From assembly GCF_018135625.1 (NCBI RefSeq), contig NZ_CP073078.1:1954501-2018500 (forward strand): 64,000 nucleotides of DNA. The letters are read 5' to 3'. The notes under the pieces are model-generated. The model was not told the DNA's origin, did not search any database, and worked only from the letters and a program-made list of their open reading frames with translations. Below, one piece after another: positions 34,468-45,765 of the stretch. Within the stretch, counting starts at the first letter, position 1; each line of letters starts with the position of its first letter. This DNA is from Phenylobacterium montanum (GTDB lineage: Bacteria > Pseudomonadota > Alphaproteobacteria > Caulobacterales > Caulobacteraceae). Position numbers and translations under genes: made by a program.

Positions 34468-34893
34468 TCAGCCCCCCTCGGCCGGGGTGACGTGGAAATG
34501 GCCGTGCAGGTTGGCGATCGGCTTGGCCCGCGCCTCCTGCCAGGCCTCGACATAGACGTTGGCCACGCGGCGACCGACGCGCTTGATTTCGGCCCGGGCA
34601 TAGGTCTCCACCGGCCGGCCGCTGCGCAGATAGCCGATGGTGATGTCGATCGGCTTGGGCTGGCGGGCCAGACCCTCGCTGAGCGACAGCTGGGCCAGGG
34701 CGGTCATCTCCATCAAGGCCCCCAGCACCCCGCCGTGCAGGGCCGGCAGGGTGACGTTGCCGATCAGGCGCGGGGCGTAGGGCAGGATCACCGTCATTTC
34801 GTCCCCGGCCAGCTCGGCGCGCAGGCCGAGGAAGCGGGCATAGGGGATGCGGGCCAGGGTGGCGCGCAAACGTTCGGCAGCCTCCTCGCTCAT
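34468..34893 (-). CDS. PaaI-type hotdog thioesterase, first of a pair
   Basis: A 141-residue hotdog protein: helix start EAAERLRATLARIPYARFLGL, the family core LPALHGGVLGALMEMTALAQL and the strand DITIGYLRSGRPVETYARAEI. Catalytic acid/His positions match PaaI-type acyl-CoA thioesterases in general form. It overlaps the following gene copy by four bases (ATGA), and the two proteins are related, so they may form a mixed oligomer. Substrate unknown. Confidence 0.8.
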   Translation of the reverse strand: MSEEAAERLRATLARIPYARFLGLRAELAGDEMTVILPYAPRLIGNVTLPALHGGVLGALMEMTALAQLSLSEGLARQPKPIDITIGYLRSGRPVETYARAEIKRVGRRVANVYVEAWQEARAKPIANLHGHFHVTPAEGG

Positions 34894-35357
34894 GCCGGGT
34901 CTCCCGCCTTCTGCGCATAGACCGGCGGCAGGCCGGTCAGCATGAAGGCCGCCTGGGCCGTCGCCACCGGATCCTCCAGATCACGGTCGTAGGCGGTGGC
35001 GCGGACGAAGGCGATCGAGTGGGTGATGCGGTAGCAGTGGGCGCGGGCGAAAATGTCCAGGCCCGGCTCGGCCGCTCGCATGTAGTCGATGCGCAGGTCC
35101 AGGGTCGCGATGCCCTGGGGTGCGCCCAGGGCCGCCATCACCGACTGGCCGCAGGCGTGGTCCAGTAGGGTGGTGACCACTCCGCCGGCGATCACCCCGG
35201 TGTCGGGGTCGCCGATCAGGTCGGGGCCGTAGGGAACCGTCAGGACGGCGACGTCGGGCTCGAGAGCTATGGTGGTCATGCCCAGCGCCACGGCCTGGGG
35301 ACATTCCCGGGACATGCGCTCGGCCACGGCTTGCAGGATTTCTGGCGATGCGGACAT
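34890..35357 (-). CDS. PaaI-type hotdog thioesterase, second of a pair
   Basis: A 155-residue hotdog protein with the core DTGVIAGGVVTTLLDHACGQSV and strand LDLRIDYMRAAEPGLDIFARA. It is the first gene of the minus-strand group running down to the PLP enzymes. Its stop overlaps the start of the next thioesterase, so both are translated in coupled fashion. The family hydrolyses acyl-CoA or aryl-CoA esters. Confidence 0.82.
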   Translation of the reverse strand: MSASPEILQAVAERMSRECPQAVALGMTTIALEPDVAVLTVPYGPDLIGDPDTGVIAGGVVTTLLDHACGQSVMAALGAPQGIATLDLRIDYMRAAEPGLDIFARAHCYRITHSIAFVRATAYDRDLEDPVATAQAAFMLTGLPPVYAQKAGDPA

Positions 35358-35434
35358 GGCTCAGTTAGAGCGCCCCGGCGGCTCAGGCGCAACCGAAGGA
35401 TTGTCACCCCGCCCCGCCGAATTGTCCCTCCGGC

Positions 35435-36052
35435 CTAGCGCGCCTTGTAGGCCTGTTCGACCGCAGCCTTCAGATCGCCGCGCACGTTGCGATGCGCGAT
35501 GCTGAGCCCCACCAGCACCACCCGGTCCGAACGCAGCATGCGCGGCTCCAGCCGATAGCCGATGTCATAGACGGCCTTGTCGATGCGGGTGTCGCCGTCG
35601 GCCAGATAGGTGGTGGTGACCCCAACAGGCAGGCGGCGATCGCCCGCGTCACCGCCCCCCTTGCCCGCCGCCTTGCGCAGGCCCTCTTCGAACCAGCTGG
35701 CCTCGATGCGGGCCGAGCCGGCGGTCTCGACCGGCTGAGCCCGGATTTCAGTCGGGAAGATGAACTGCTGGCTCTGGATCGGCTGGTCGGCGTGGACCGG
35801 CGTCAGGCGGATGCGCTCCCCGTTCGCGTCGGCGGCCGCCACCAGCACGAAGGCGGGGGCGATCGCCGCGCGCTGGTCGGCGGCCTGGCGCGCCTGGTCG
35901 GTCGCCTTGCGCTCCTGGTGGCTGTCCCAGAAATTGAGGATGGCGATGATCACCGCGATCACCCCCACCACCTCGCTGACCCGGATCCACGTCCACCAGG
36001 ATTTGCGGCCGGAAGAGGCGTTTTCGCTCACGGTCGGTCTCGGGTCTCGCAT
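35435..36052 (-). CDS. Single-pass membrane protein of unknown function
   Basis: A 205-residue protein with one N-terminal membrane segment (VSEVVGVIAVIIAILNFWDS, about residues 25-45) and no cleavable signal peptide. A short charged stretch (HQERKATDQARQAADQRAA) follows that may form a coiled coil, then a soluble domain of about 140 residues, probably periplasmic, of no family I recognise. It stands alone between two unrelated genes. The start at 36052 is the only ATG before the membrane segment. Confidence 0.6.
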   Translation of the reverse strand: MRDPRPTVSENASSGRKSWWTWIRVSEVVGVIAVIIAILNFWDSHQERKATDQARQAADQRAAIAPAFVLVAAADANGERIRLTPVHADQPIQSQQFIFPTEIRAQPVETAGSARIEASWFEEGLRKAAGKGGGDAGDRRLPVGVTTTYLADGDTRIDKAVYDIGYRLEPRMLRSDRVVLVGLSIAHRNVRGDLKAAVEQAYKAR

Positions 36053-36186
36053 CAGGCGCTGCAGCTCTCATCTAGCGCGCCGCGCGCCGCCTCGCCAGGG
36101 TTGAACAGGAGCGTTGAACCGGAGATTGACAAGCCGGGATTGACGCCCAATCTCAGCACAGCGGGGCTAGGATTTGTGAGGTCACC

Positions 36187-36612
36187 ATGTCCGTGTTCAA
36201 AGGCGTCCTGCCGGCCGGGCTGATCGCCGCCGGCGCCCTGGTTTTCGGCGGCGCTGCGATGGCCGACGCGCCCGCGGCCCCGGCCCAGCCGTCGAACCAT
36301 CTCGACAAGTGCTTCTACATCCGCGACTGGCAGAACTGGACCGCGGCCAGCGACCGGAACGACGTGATGTACCTGCGCGTGCGCACCCACGACGTCTACA
36401 AGATCGAGCTCAGCGGCGGCACCAATCTGCTGCACTGGCCCGATGTGCACATCGTCAACGAGGTCCGGGGACCGGACAGCGTCTGCTATCCCATCGACCT
36501 CGACATGTCGGTGTCGGACGGCCATGGCTTCCGCGAGCACCTGTTCGTCAAGTCGATCGCCAAGCTGTCGCCGGAAGAGGTCGCCGCCATCCCCAAGAAG
36601 GACCGGCCGTAG
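36187..36612 (+). CDS. DUF6491-like exported protein
   Basis: A 141-residue protein with a signal peptide (GVLPAGLIAAGALVFGGAAMA, cut after AMA) and a mature domain with CFYIRDWQNWTAASDRNDVMYLRV and VYKIELSGG, the pattern of the DUF6491 family as I remember it. Two cysteines are present (in DKCFYI and SVCYPI). Function unknown. The start GTCACC ATG lacks a strong Shine-Dalgarno. A small hairpin at 36670-36687 follows. Confidence 0.6.
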   Translation: MSVFKGVLPAGLIAAGALVFGGAAMADAPAAPAQPSNHLDKCFYIRDWQNWTAASDRNDVMYLRVRTHDVYKIELSGGTNLLHWPDVHIVNEVRGPDSVCYPIDLDMSVSDGHGFREHLFVKSIAKLSPEEVAAIPKKDRP

Positions 36613-36669
36613 GGCGAAGCGCGACGGTTCATCTCGGCGCTTGGCTGACGTAGGGTCCGGCGGTCGACA

Positions 36670-36687
36670 AGGGGCGCTCCCGCCCCT
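36670..36687 (+). terminator. Hairpin after the DUF6491-like gene
   Basis: A perfect 7-bp stem (36670-36676 with 36681-36687) with a 4-base loop, lying 57 bases past the stop and 24 before the CoA transferase gene. No T-run follows, so termination is only suggested. Confidence 0.3.
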
Positions 36688-36711
36688 CGCCCTCGGACCC
36701 GCGCCACCACG

Positions 36712-37845
36712 ATGAAGCTCGCCGGCCTCAAGGTTCTCGATCTGTCGATGTTCCTGCCGGGGCCGATGGTCACGCTGATGCTGGCCGACCACGGCGCCGA
36801 CGTGATCAAGATCGAGCCGATGGGCGCCGGCGAGCCGACCCGCGAGATCGGCGAGGTCAAGAACGGCCTTTCCGTCTATTTCCGCAACACCCAGCGCGGC
36901 AAGCGCTCGATCCAGCTGAACCTGAAGGACGAGGACCAGCGCGCCCTGTTTCTGCGCCTGGCGGCCGAGGCCGACGTGATCGTCGAGGCCTACCGGCCCG
37001 GCGTCGCCGACCGGCTGGGCGTGGGCTATGCGGCGGTCAGCGCGATCAATCCGGCGATCGTCTATGCTTCGCTGAGCGCCTTCGGCCAGGAAGGGCGGCA
37101 CAGGGACAACCCCGCCCACGACCTCGCCGTGCAGGCCCTGGCCGGGACCCTGCCCCTGGGCGCCGACAGCGCCGGCCGGCCGGTGATGCCGGGCGCCCTG
37201 ATCGCCGACGCCTTCTCTTCGCTGACGGCGCTCTCCGGCATCCTGATGGCGCTCTATCGGCGCGCCACGACCGGCCGGGGCGATTTCGTGGACATCTCGA
37301 TGTTCGACAGCGTGATCGCCTGGACCCCGCATGCCACCGGCCCGGTGTTCGCCAGGGGCGAGGCGCCGGAGCTGATGCGCTCGCGCTTCTGGGGCGGGGC
37401 GGCCATGTACGGTCTCTACCAGACCCTGGACGAACGCTGGATCGCCCTGGGCGGCTCGGAGATCAAGTTCGCCGAGAACCTCCTGGCCAAGCTCGGGCGC
37501 CTCGATCTGCTGCCCCTCGCGCGCCAGCCGCCCGGCGATGGCCAGGAGCCGCTGCGCGCTTTCTTCCGCCAGACCTTCGCCACCAAAACGCAAGCCCACT
37601 GGGTAGAGTGGTTCGAGGGCCTGGACGTCTGTTTCGCACCCGTGCGCACCCTGGCCGAGGCCTTCGCCGACCCCTTCCTGGCCGAGCGTGGAATGCTGAG
37701 CCACGACGCGGACGGCTCAGAGGTGATCGGAACCCCGATCCGCTTCCGCAACGAGCCCGGTGCGCCGAACCCCAGGGCGCCGCAAATGAACGAGCACGCC
37801 GAGGAGATCGCCCGCCACGGCTGGGCGCGCGGCCGAGAGGACTGA
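36712..37845 (+). CDS. CaiB/BaiF-type CoA transferase (class III)
   Basis: A 377-residue class III CoA transferase, which moves CoA between organic acids through an aspartyl-CoA intermediate. It opens with LKVLDLSMFLPGPMVTLMLADHGADVIKIE, has NGLSVYFRNTQRGKRSIQLNLK, and the segment NPAHDLAVQALAG contains the candidate catalytic Asp. The same superfamily includes alpha-methylacyl-CoA racemase, which fits a role in methyl-branched acyl-CoA catabolism with the neighbouring genes. Two bases separate it from the acyl-CoA dehydrogenase gene. Confidence 0.85.
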   Translation: MKLAGLKVLDLSMFLPGPMVTLMLADHGADVIKIEPMGAGEPTREIGEVKNGLSVYFRNTQRGKRSIQLNLKDEDQRALFLRLAAEADVIVEAYRPGVADRLGVGYAAVSAINPAIVYASLSAFGQEGRHRDNPAHDLAVQALAGTLPLGADSAGRPVMPGALIADAFSSLTALSGILMALYRRATTGRGDFVDISMFDSVIAWTPHATGPVFARGEAPELMRSRFWGGAAMYGLYQTLDERWIALGGSEIKFAENLLAKLGRLDLLPLARQPPGDGQEPLRAFFRQTFATKTQAHWVEWFEGLDVCFAPVRTLAEAFADPFLAERGMLSHDADGSEVIGTPIRFRNEPGAPNPRAPQMNEHAEEIARHGWARGRED

Positions 37846-37847
37846 AG

Positions 37848-39011
37848 ATGAGCACCACCGAAGACGAACTGACCGCAATCCGCGATTCCGTCGCCGCCCT
37901 CTGCGCCCGCTTCCCCGGCGAGTATTGGCGCGAACTGGATCGCGAGCGCGCCTACCCCACCGCCTTCGTCAGGGCCATGACCGAGGAAGGCTTCCTGGGC
38001 GCCCTGATCCCCGAAGAATACGGCGGCAGCGGCCTTGGCCTCAGAGCAGCCACCGCGATCCTGCAAGAAGTGCACAAGTCCGGCTGCAACGCCGGCGCCT
38101 GTCACGCCCAGATGTACACCATGGGCACCATTCTCAAGCACGGCACGGCTGAGCAGAAGGACCGCTGGCTGCCCGGCATCGCCTCGGGCGCGATCCGCCT
38201 GCAGGCCTTCGGCGTCACCGAGCCGACCTCGGGCTCCGAGACCTTGGCCCTCTCCACCACCGCCGTGCGCGACGGCGACCGCTATGTCGTCAATGGCCAG
38301 AAGATCTGGACCAGCCGGGCCGAGCACTCCGACTTCATGATCCTGTTGGCCCGCACGACCCCGAAGGACCAGGTGGCCAAGAAGGGCGACGGACTTTCGG
38401 TGTTCATGCTCGACATGAGTGCTGCGCTCAAGGCCGGGACCCTGACCATCCGCCCGATCCGCACCATGATGAACCACTCGACCACCGAGGTGTTCTTCGA
38501 CGGCGTCGAGGTCTCGGCCGACAACCTGATCGGCGAGGAAGGCAAGGGTTTCAAATACATCCTCGACGGCATGAACGCCGAGCGGACCCTGATCGCCGCC
38601 GAGTGCCTGGGCGATGCGCAATGGTTCATCGACAAGGCCAGCAAGTACGTCACCGACCGCAAGGTGTTCGGCCGCCCGATCGGCGCCAACCAGGGGGTCC
38701 AGTTCCCGATCGCCCGCGCCTACGCCCAGTACCGCGCCGCCGCCCTGATGGTCGAGCGCGCCGCCGAACGCTTCGACGCCGGCCTGACCGCAGGCGAGGA
38801 AGCCAATATCGCCAAGATGCTGGCTTCCGAGGCCTCCTGGGCCGCCGCCGAGGCGTGCGTCCAGGCGCACGGCGGCTTCGCCTTCGCCGAGGAGTTCGAC
38901 ATCGAACGCAAGTTCCGCGAAACGCGCCTCTACCAGGTGGCCCCGATCTCGACCAACCTGGTGCTGGCGTTTCTAGCCCAGAATGCGCTGGGGATGCCGC
39001 GGTCGTACTAG
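37848..39011 (+). CDS. Acyl-CoA dehydrogenase
   Basis: A 387-residue FAD enzyme that introduces a trans-2 double bond in acyl-CoA. Family motifs include LGALIPEEYGGSGLGL, FGVTEPTSGSETLALSTTA (FAD and substrate loop), VNGQKIWTSRAEHSD, RTLIAAECLGDAQW, FGRPIGANQGVQFPIA and AYAQYRAAALM. The late QAHGGFAFAEEFDIER region matches dehydrogenases in this group. The ATG at 37848 follows GAAG just after the CoA transferase stop, so the two are cotranscribed. Chain specificity is unknown. Confidence 0.9.
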   Translation: MSTTEDELTAIRDSVAALCARFPGEYWRELDRERAYPTAFVRAMTEEGFLGALIPEEYGGSGLGLRAATAILQEVHKSGCNAGACHAQMYTMGTILKHGTAEQKDRWLPGIASGAIRLQAFGVTEPTSGSETLALSTTAVRDGDRYVVNGQKIWTSRAEHSDFMILLARTTPKDQVAKKGDGLSVFMLDMSAALKAGTLTIRPIRTMMNHSTTEVFFDGVEVSADNLIGEEGKGFKYILDGMNAERTLIAAECLGDAQWFIDKASKYVTDRKVFGRPIGANQGVQFPIARAYAQYRAAALMVERAAERFDAGLTAGEEANIAKMLASEASWAAAEACVQAHGGFAFAEEFDIERKFRETRLYQVAPISTNLVLAFLAQNALGMPRSY

Positions 39012-39031
39012 CCACCCCCAGCACCGCAGGT

Positions 39032-39131
39032 CCTCATGCTGAGGCGCCCGCGACAGCGGGCCTCGAAGCACGCAACCGGTCCGCCGCCGCGTGCTTCGAG
39101 GCCCATCGCTTGCGCGCCGGGCGGCATGAGG
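39032..39131. repeat. Imperfect inverted repeat with CCTCATGC / GCATGAGG ends
   Basis: Left arm 39032-39073 and right arm 39089-39131 pair imperfectly. The best block is GCCTCGAAGCACGC against GCGTGCTTCGAGGC, and the outer ends are CCTCATGC and GCATGAGG. It lies between the convergent acyl-CoA dehydrogenase and SDR genes. Elements with CTCATGCTGAGG and TTCGAAGCACGC-type words are frequent in Caulobacterales and related genomes (from memory). It may also act as a bidirectional terminator. Confidence 0.75.
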
Positions 39132-39156
39132 AAAGGGGTGGCTCTCCGATTAGTCC

Positions 39157-39936
39157 CTACGGCTTCAAAAACTTCGCCAAATCCGGCTGCCCCGTCCCCG
39201 CCGTCGCGCCGCCGTCGGCGATCATGATCGCGCCGGTGACGTAGGAAGCGTCGTCCGAGGCCAGGAAGGCGACCACCTTGGCCATCTCCTCCGGCGTGCC
39301 GGCGCGGCCCATGGGGATGCCTTCCAGCCACACGTCCAGCACCCCGGACATCTGCTTGGCCACCGCGGTCAGGGGCGTGTCGATCAGGCCGGGGCAGAGG
39401 GCGTTGACCCTGATTCCCTCGCGGGCATGGTCGATGGCGAGCGCCCGGGTGTAGTTGATCACCGCCCCCTTGGCCGCGTTGTAGGCGGTGAAGCCGTAGT
39501 CGCCGGCAAGGCCCGAGATCGAGGCGGTGTTGACGATCACCCCGCCCCCGGCCGCGCGCATCAAGGGGATCGCCGCGCGGCAGGCGTAGAACACCGAGCT
39601 GAGATCGACCGCGATCACCTTCTCCCAGACCTCGGGGTCCAGGTCCGGGGTCTTGCCGAAACAGCCGATGCCAGCGTTGTTGAACAGGATGTCCAGCCGA
39701 CCGTAGCGGTCGTGGGAATCCTTGACCGCGGCCTCGAGCGCCACGCGATCGCTGACGTCGCAGCGGATGAAGTGAGTGCGCCCCTCGTCCAGTTCGTCGG
39801 TCAGGGCGTGGCCCAGGCCTTCGTTCATGTCCACGACCACCACCTTGGCGCCCTCGGCGGCGAACAGGCGCACGGTGGCGGCCCCGATGCCCGAGGCGCC
39901 GCCGGTGACCACCGCGACCTTGTCCTGAAAACGCAT
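39157..39936 (-). CDS. Short-chain dehydrogenase/reductase
   Basis: A 259-residue classical SDR with TGGASGIGAA, VVVVDMNEG (NAD preference), NNAGIGCFG, NTASISG and the Tyr/Lys pair in TAYNAAKGAVINYTRALA. Members of this kind act as 3-hydroxyacyl-CoA or steroid/alcohol dehydrogenases. Position next to enoyl-CoA hydratase and P450 genes on the same strand (15 bases from the hydratase) suggests a step in lipid or isoprenoid oxidation. The start at 39936 begins MRFQDKVAVVTG directly. Confidence 0.88.
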   Translation of the reverse strand: MRFQDKVAVVTGGASGIGAATVRLFAAEGAKVVVVDMNEGLGHALTDELDEGRTHFIRCDVSDRVALEAAVKDSHDRYGRLDILFNNAGIGCFGKTPDLDPEVWEKVIAVDLSSVFYACRAAIPLMRAAGGGVIVNTASISGLAGDYGFTAYNAAKGAVINYTRALAIDHAREGIRVNALCPGLIDTPLTAVAKQMSGVLDVWLEGIPMGRAGTPEEMAKVVAFLASDDASYVTGAIMIADGGATAGTGQPDLAKFLKP

Positions 39937-39950
39937 GGCTGGGCCCTTCC

Positions 39951-40697
39951 TCAGCGGGATTTGCTTGTGAACGCCGCTATGCGGTCGGCCATGTCCGGGC
40001 CGACGCCTTCGCCGCGATAGACCTCGTGCGCCAGGCCGGCCGCCAGCGGCAGGCCGTCGGTGCGGGTGACCAGGCGCTTGTTGGCCCGGTGGCTGAACCA
40101 GGAATTGGCCAGGATCTGGCGGGCCAGGGCCTCGAGTTCGACCTCGAAGGCCTCGTCGGGCACACAGAAATTGGCCAGGCCCATGGCCAACGCCTCCTGT
40201 CCCGAATAGGTGCGGCAGGTGAACATCATCTCGCGCGCCTTGTAGGTCCCGACCCGGCGCGGAAGGCGTTGGCTGAGGCCCCAGACCGGGGTCAGGGCCC
40301 AGCGGGCGTGGGTGTCGCCGAACTTGGCCCCCTCGGCGGCGAAGATCAGGTCGCCAGCCAGGGCCAGCTCCAGGGCGCCGGTGTAGCAATGGCCGTGCAC
40401 GGCGCTGATCACCGGCTGGGGCAGGCCCGCCAGCCGCTCGATGATATCGGCCTGGAAGTTGCGCCTCGGCAGCTTCTCGCCGGTGGCGATGTCGCCGAGG
40501 TCGTGACCGGCGGAGAAGCAGCGCCCGGCGCCGCGCACCACCACCAGGCCGATGTGGTCGGTCTCGCCCTCCAGGGCGGCGACATGGGCCTCCAGGGCGG
40601 CGAACAGCTCGACGTTCAGCGCGTTCAGCTTGTCCGGCCGATTCAGGGTCAGGACCGCAAGCCCGTCCCTGTCCTCACGCAGCACCAGATCGCTCAT
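39951..40697 (-). CDS. Enoyl-CoA hydratase/isomerase-family protein
   Basis: A 248-residue crotonase-family protein. It shows the opening LTLNRPDKLNALN, the first oxyanion-hole segment FSAGHDLGDIA, and HGHCYTGALELALAGDLIFAA for the second. The Glu residues used by true hydratases are not obvious, so isomerase, hydrolase or other crotonase activity is possible. The ATG at 40697 is preceded on the minus strand by GGGAGGTGGG, a strong ribosome binding site. It lies 19 bases after the P450 gene. Confidence 0.87.
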   Translation of the reverse strand: MSDLVLREDRDGLAVLTLNRPDKLNALNVELFAALEAHVAALEGETDHIGLVVVRGAGRCFSAGHDLGDIATGEKLPRRNFQADIIERLAGLPQPVISAVHGHCYTGALELALAGDLIFAAEGAKFGDTHARWALTPVWGLSQRLPRRVGTYKAREMMFTCRTYSGQEALAMGLANFCVPDEAFEVELEALARQILANSWFSHRANKRLVTRTDGLPLAAGLAHEVYRGEGVGPDMADRIAAFTSKSR

Positions 40698-40716
40698 CCC
40701 ACCTCCCCGCGGCCCT

Positions 40717-41967
40717 CTAGAAGGTGACCGGCAGTTCCTTGATCCCGTTGATGAAGTTCGACCGCAGCCGCCTGGGCGGCCCAGCCGGCTTGAGGTTCGG
40801 CAGGCGGGCGAACAGCTCTTCATAGGCCACGCGCAGCTGCAGTTCGGCCAGGCGCTGGCCCAGGCACACATGCTCGCCGAAGCCGAAGCCCAGGTGCTTG
40901 GGCGCACCGGGTTTGGCCGTACGGCCGATGTCGAAGCGGAAAGGCTCGTCGAACACCGCCTCGTCACGATTGGCCGAGGGGTACCACATGACCACCTTGT
41001 CGCCTTGGCGGATCAGCTGGCCGCCGATCTCGACGTCCCGCATGGCGGTGCGGCGCATGTGCAGCACCGGGCTGACCCAGCGCACGATCTCCTGCGCCAT
41101 GTGCGGCAAGAGGCTGGGGTCGGCCACGGCCCGCTCGCGCTGCTCCGGGTTCTCATCCAGCGCGATCAGCCCGCCGGAGATCGAGTTGCGGGTGGTCTCA
41201 TTGCCCGCCACCACCAGCAGGATGAAGGTCGAGAGGTAGCGGGGAATGCTCATCTCGGTCCCCTCCTGGGCTGCCTTGACCAGCATGGAGATCAGGTCGC
41301 CCCCGGCGCTCTCGGCGCGCAGCTGCCACAGGCCCATGGAATAGCCGGCCATCTGCTGGATGCAGGCCTGCATGTATTCCGGGCTCGCACGGCACTCAGG
41401 GTCGTCCTCGCCGACCACGGCGTTCGACCATTCGAACAGCTTGTCGCCGTCGGCCTCGGAGACGCCGAACAGCTCGGCCAGGGTCTGGATGGCGTAAGGG
41501 GCGGAAAAGCCGGAGACGAAGTCGATCGGGCCGCCCTCGCGCGCCTTCCTGGCGATCATGGCCCCGATCAGGTTGACCGCGCGGGCGCGGATGCCCGCCT
41601 CCATGTCTCTGAGGCGCGGCGGGGTGAAGCCGCCCATGACCATGCGCCGGTAGTCGACATGCCGCGGCGGGTCCATCGAGATCATCGAGGCCTCAATGTC
41701 CTGGGCCGGGAATTCGTTTTCGTTGAAGATCCGGTGCCCGCCGCTCTCTCGCGCCGAGGAGAAGGTCGCCGGATCGGTGGACGCGGCCACCACGTCGGCG
41801 TGCCGCGTCAGGGCCCAGAAGCCGGCCCCGCCGTCGGTCTCGGGGTTCCAGTAGACCGGCTGATTGGCGCGCAGCCAGGTGAAGGTCTCATGGGGCACTC
41901 CCGGCACATAGAGGTCCGGATCCTTCAGATCGATCGGCTTCAACGAGCCATGAGCCTGGGCCGTCAT
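40717..41967 (-). CDS. Cytochrome P450 (CYP125/CYP124-like)
   Basis: A 416-residue soluble bacterial P450. The I-helix oxygen-activating motif is VVAGNETTRNS, the K-helix ExxR is EIVRW, and the heme-binding loop is FGFGEHVCLGQRL with Cys368 as thiolate ligand. The end ...NGIKELPV and AGNETTRN are shared with CYP125, CYP124 and CYP142 types, which oxidise terminal methyls of sterol side chains and methyl-branched lipids (recall, not a search). It starts the minus-strand unit P450-hydratase-SDR; redox partners are not encoded nearby. Confidence 0.9.
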   Translation of the reverse strand: MTAQAHGSLKPIDLKDPDLYVPGVPHETFTWLRANQPVYWNPETDGGAGFWALTRHADVVAASTDPATFSSARESGGHRIFNENEFPAQDIEASMISMDPPRHVDYRRMVMGGFTPPRLRDMEAGIRARAVNLIGAMIARKAREGGPIDFVSGFSAPYAIQTLAELFGVSEADGDKLFEWSNAVVGEDDPECRASPEYMQACIQQMAGYSMGLWQLRAESAGGDLISMLVKAAQEGTEMSIPRYLSTFILLVVAGNETTRNSISGGLIALDENPEQRERAVADPSLLPHMAQEIVRWVSPVLHMRRTAMRDVEIGGQLIRQGDKVVMWYPSANRDEAVFDEPFRFDIGRTAKPGAPKHLGFGFGEHVCLGQRLAELQLRVAYEELFARLPNLKPAGPPRRLRSNFINGIKELPVTF

Positions 41968-42054
41968 CCGCGGCGCCTCCCTATGTTTTTGCGAGACTAG
42001 GCTCCCGGCGCAGGCGGTGACAATTGCGCCGCAACGGAAAGCGCACCGATTTGA

Positions 42055-42066
42055 GCGAGCGCTTGC
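42055..42066. promoter_or_regulatory. Near-palindrome in the divergent P450/enoyl-CoA hydratase promoter region
   Basis: GCGAGC-GCTTGC, a 12-base palindrome with a single mismatched pair, lies in the 155-base gap between the divergent P450 (minus) and enoyl-CoA hydratase (plus) genes. Similar short GC-core palindromes are used by TetR-type regulators of acyl-CoA metabolism, but no such regulator gene lies in the window and such words are common in high-GC DNA. Confidence 0.3.
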
Positions 42067-42122
42067 GGCGGCCGCCCTGCCGGGTCGATGATCGCCTGAA
42101 ACGACAAGGCCGGAGACGCCCC

Positions 42123-42944
42123 ATGTTCGCCGAGACCCGCTTCGACACCATCGCCTGCGACGCGCCCGCCGCCGGAGTCGCCCGCATCACCCTGAACCGT
42201 CCTCAGGCGATGAACGCCTACACCTTCCAGATGTGCCGCGAGCTTTCGGCCGCCATCGCCCTGTTCGCCGACGATGACGACCTGAAGGTGCTGATCCTGA
42301 CCGGCGCCGGCGAGCGCGCCTTCTGCACCGGCGGCGACATCTCCGGCGCCGACCCCGAGCATTCGCGCCATGTCGCCACCTCGCCCATGGGCCACGGGCG
42401 CGAGATGCGCGACGGCATGCAGGCGGTGGTGCTGGCCCTGCGCCGCCTGGACAAGCCGAGCTTGGCGGTGATCCGCGGCTATGCCGTGGCGGGGGGCCTG
42501 GCTCTCGCCCTAGCCTGCGACTTCCGCTTCGCCGGCGAGACTGCCCGGCTGGGCGACACCAGCAACAAGGCGGGCCTGTTGCCCGACGAGGGCGGCGCCT
42601 GGCTGTTTCCCCGCGCCATGGGCCTGGACAAGGCCCTGCGCATGAGCCTGCTGCATGAGATCTACGACGCCGAGCGGGCAGAGCGGCTGGGCCTGGTCAC
42701 CGAGGTCTTCCCCGACGCCGAGCTGGAAGCCCAGGCCCTGGCCTTTTGCGGACATCTGGCCCTGAAGGCGCCCCTGGCCGTGCGCCTGACCAAGATGATG
42801 ATGGCCAAGGCCATGGAGACCAGCCTGGAAGCCTCCCTGGTCGACGCCCAGATGGCGGTGATGGTCACCAATCCCAGCGAAGACGTGCGCGAAGGCGTCG
42901 CCGCGTTCCGGGAAAAGCGGGCGCCGCGGTTCAAGGGGCGCTGA
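42123..42944 (+). CDS. Enoyl-CoA hydratase/isomerase-family protein
   Basis: A 273-residue crotonase-family protein with ITLNRPQAMNAYTFQM, the oxyanion-hole loop FCTGGDISGADPE, and IRGYAVAGGLALALACDFRFA. A DEGGAWLFPRAMG segment carries the Glu expected for hydratase or isomerase chemistry. The ATG at 42123 follows a weak GGAGA. It is divergent from the P450 operon and may share its control region. Substrate unknown; an acyl-CoA from the same pathway is likely. Confidence 0.87.
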   Translation: MFAETRFDTIACDAPAAGVARITLNRPQAMNAYTFQMCRELSAAIALFADDDDLKVLILTGAGERAFCTGGDISGADPEHSRHVATSPMGHGREMRDGMQAVVLALRRLDKPSLAVIRGYAVAGGLALALACDFRFAGETARLGDTSNKAGLLPDEGGAWLFPRAMGLDKALRMSLLHEIYDAERAERLGLVTEVFPDAELEAQALAFCGHLALKAPLAVRLTKMMMAKAMETSLEASLVDAQMAVMVTNPSEDVREGVAAFREKRAPRFKGR

Positions 42945-43068
42945 AAGCCTCGAATTTCGTCAGAGCTCCGAGAAGTCCGGACCTGAAAGACGCAGACCAT
43001 TGATCGGCGAACGCCGACAGACTAGGGGGTAGCCGCCCTTCGCTTCACGTTACGGAAAGCCGCCACGC

Positions 43069-45756
<2,688 letters not shown>

Positions 45757-45765
45757 GCGCCAGAC

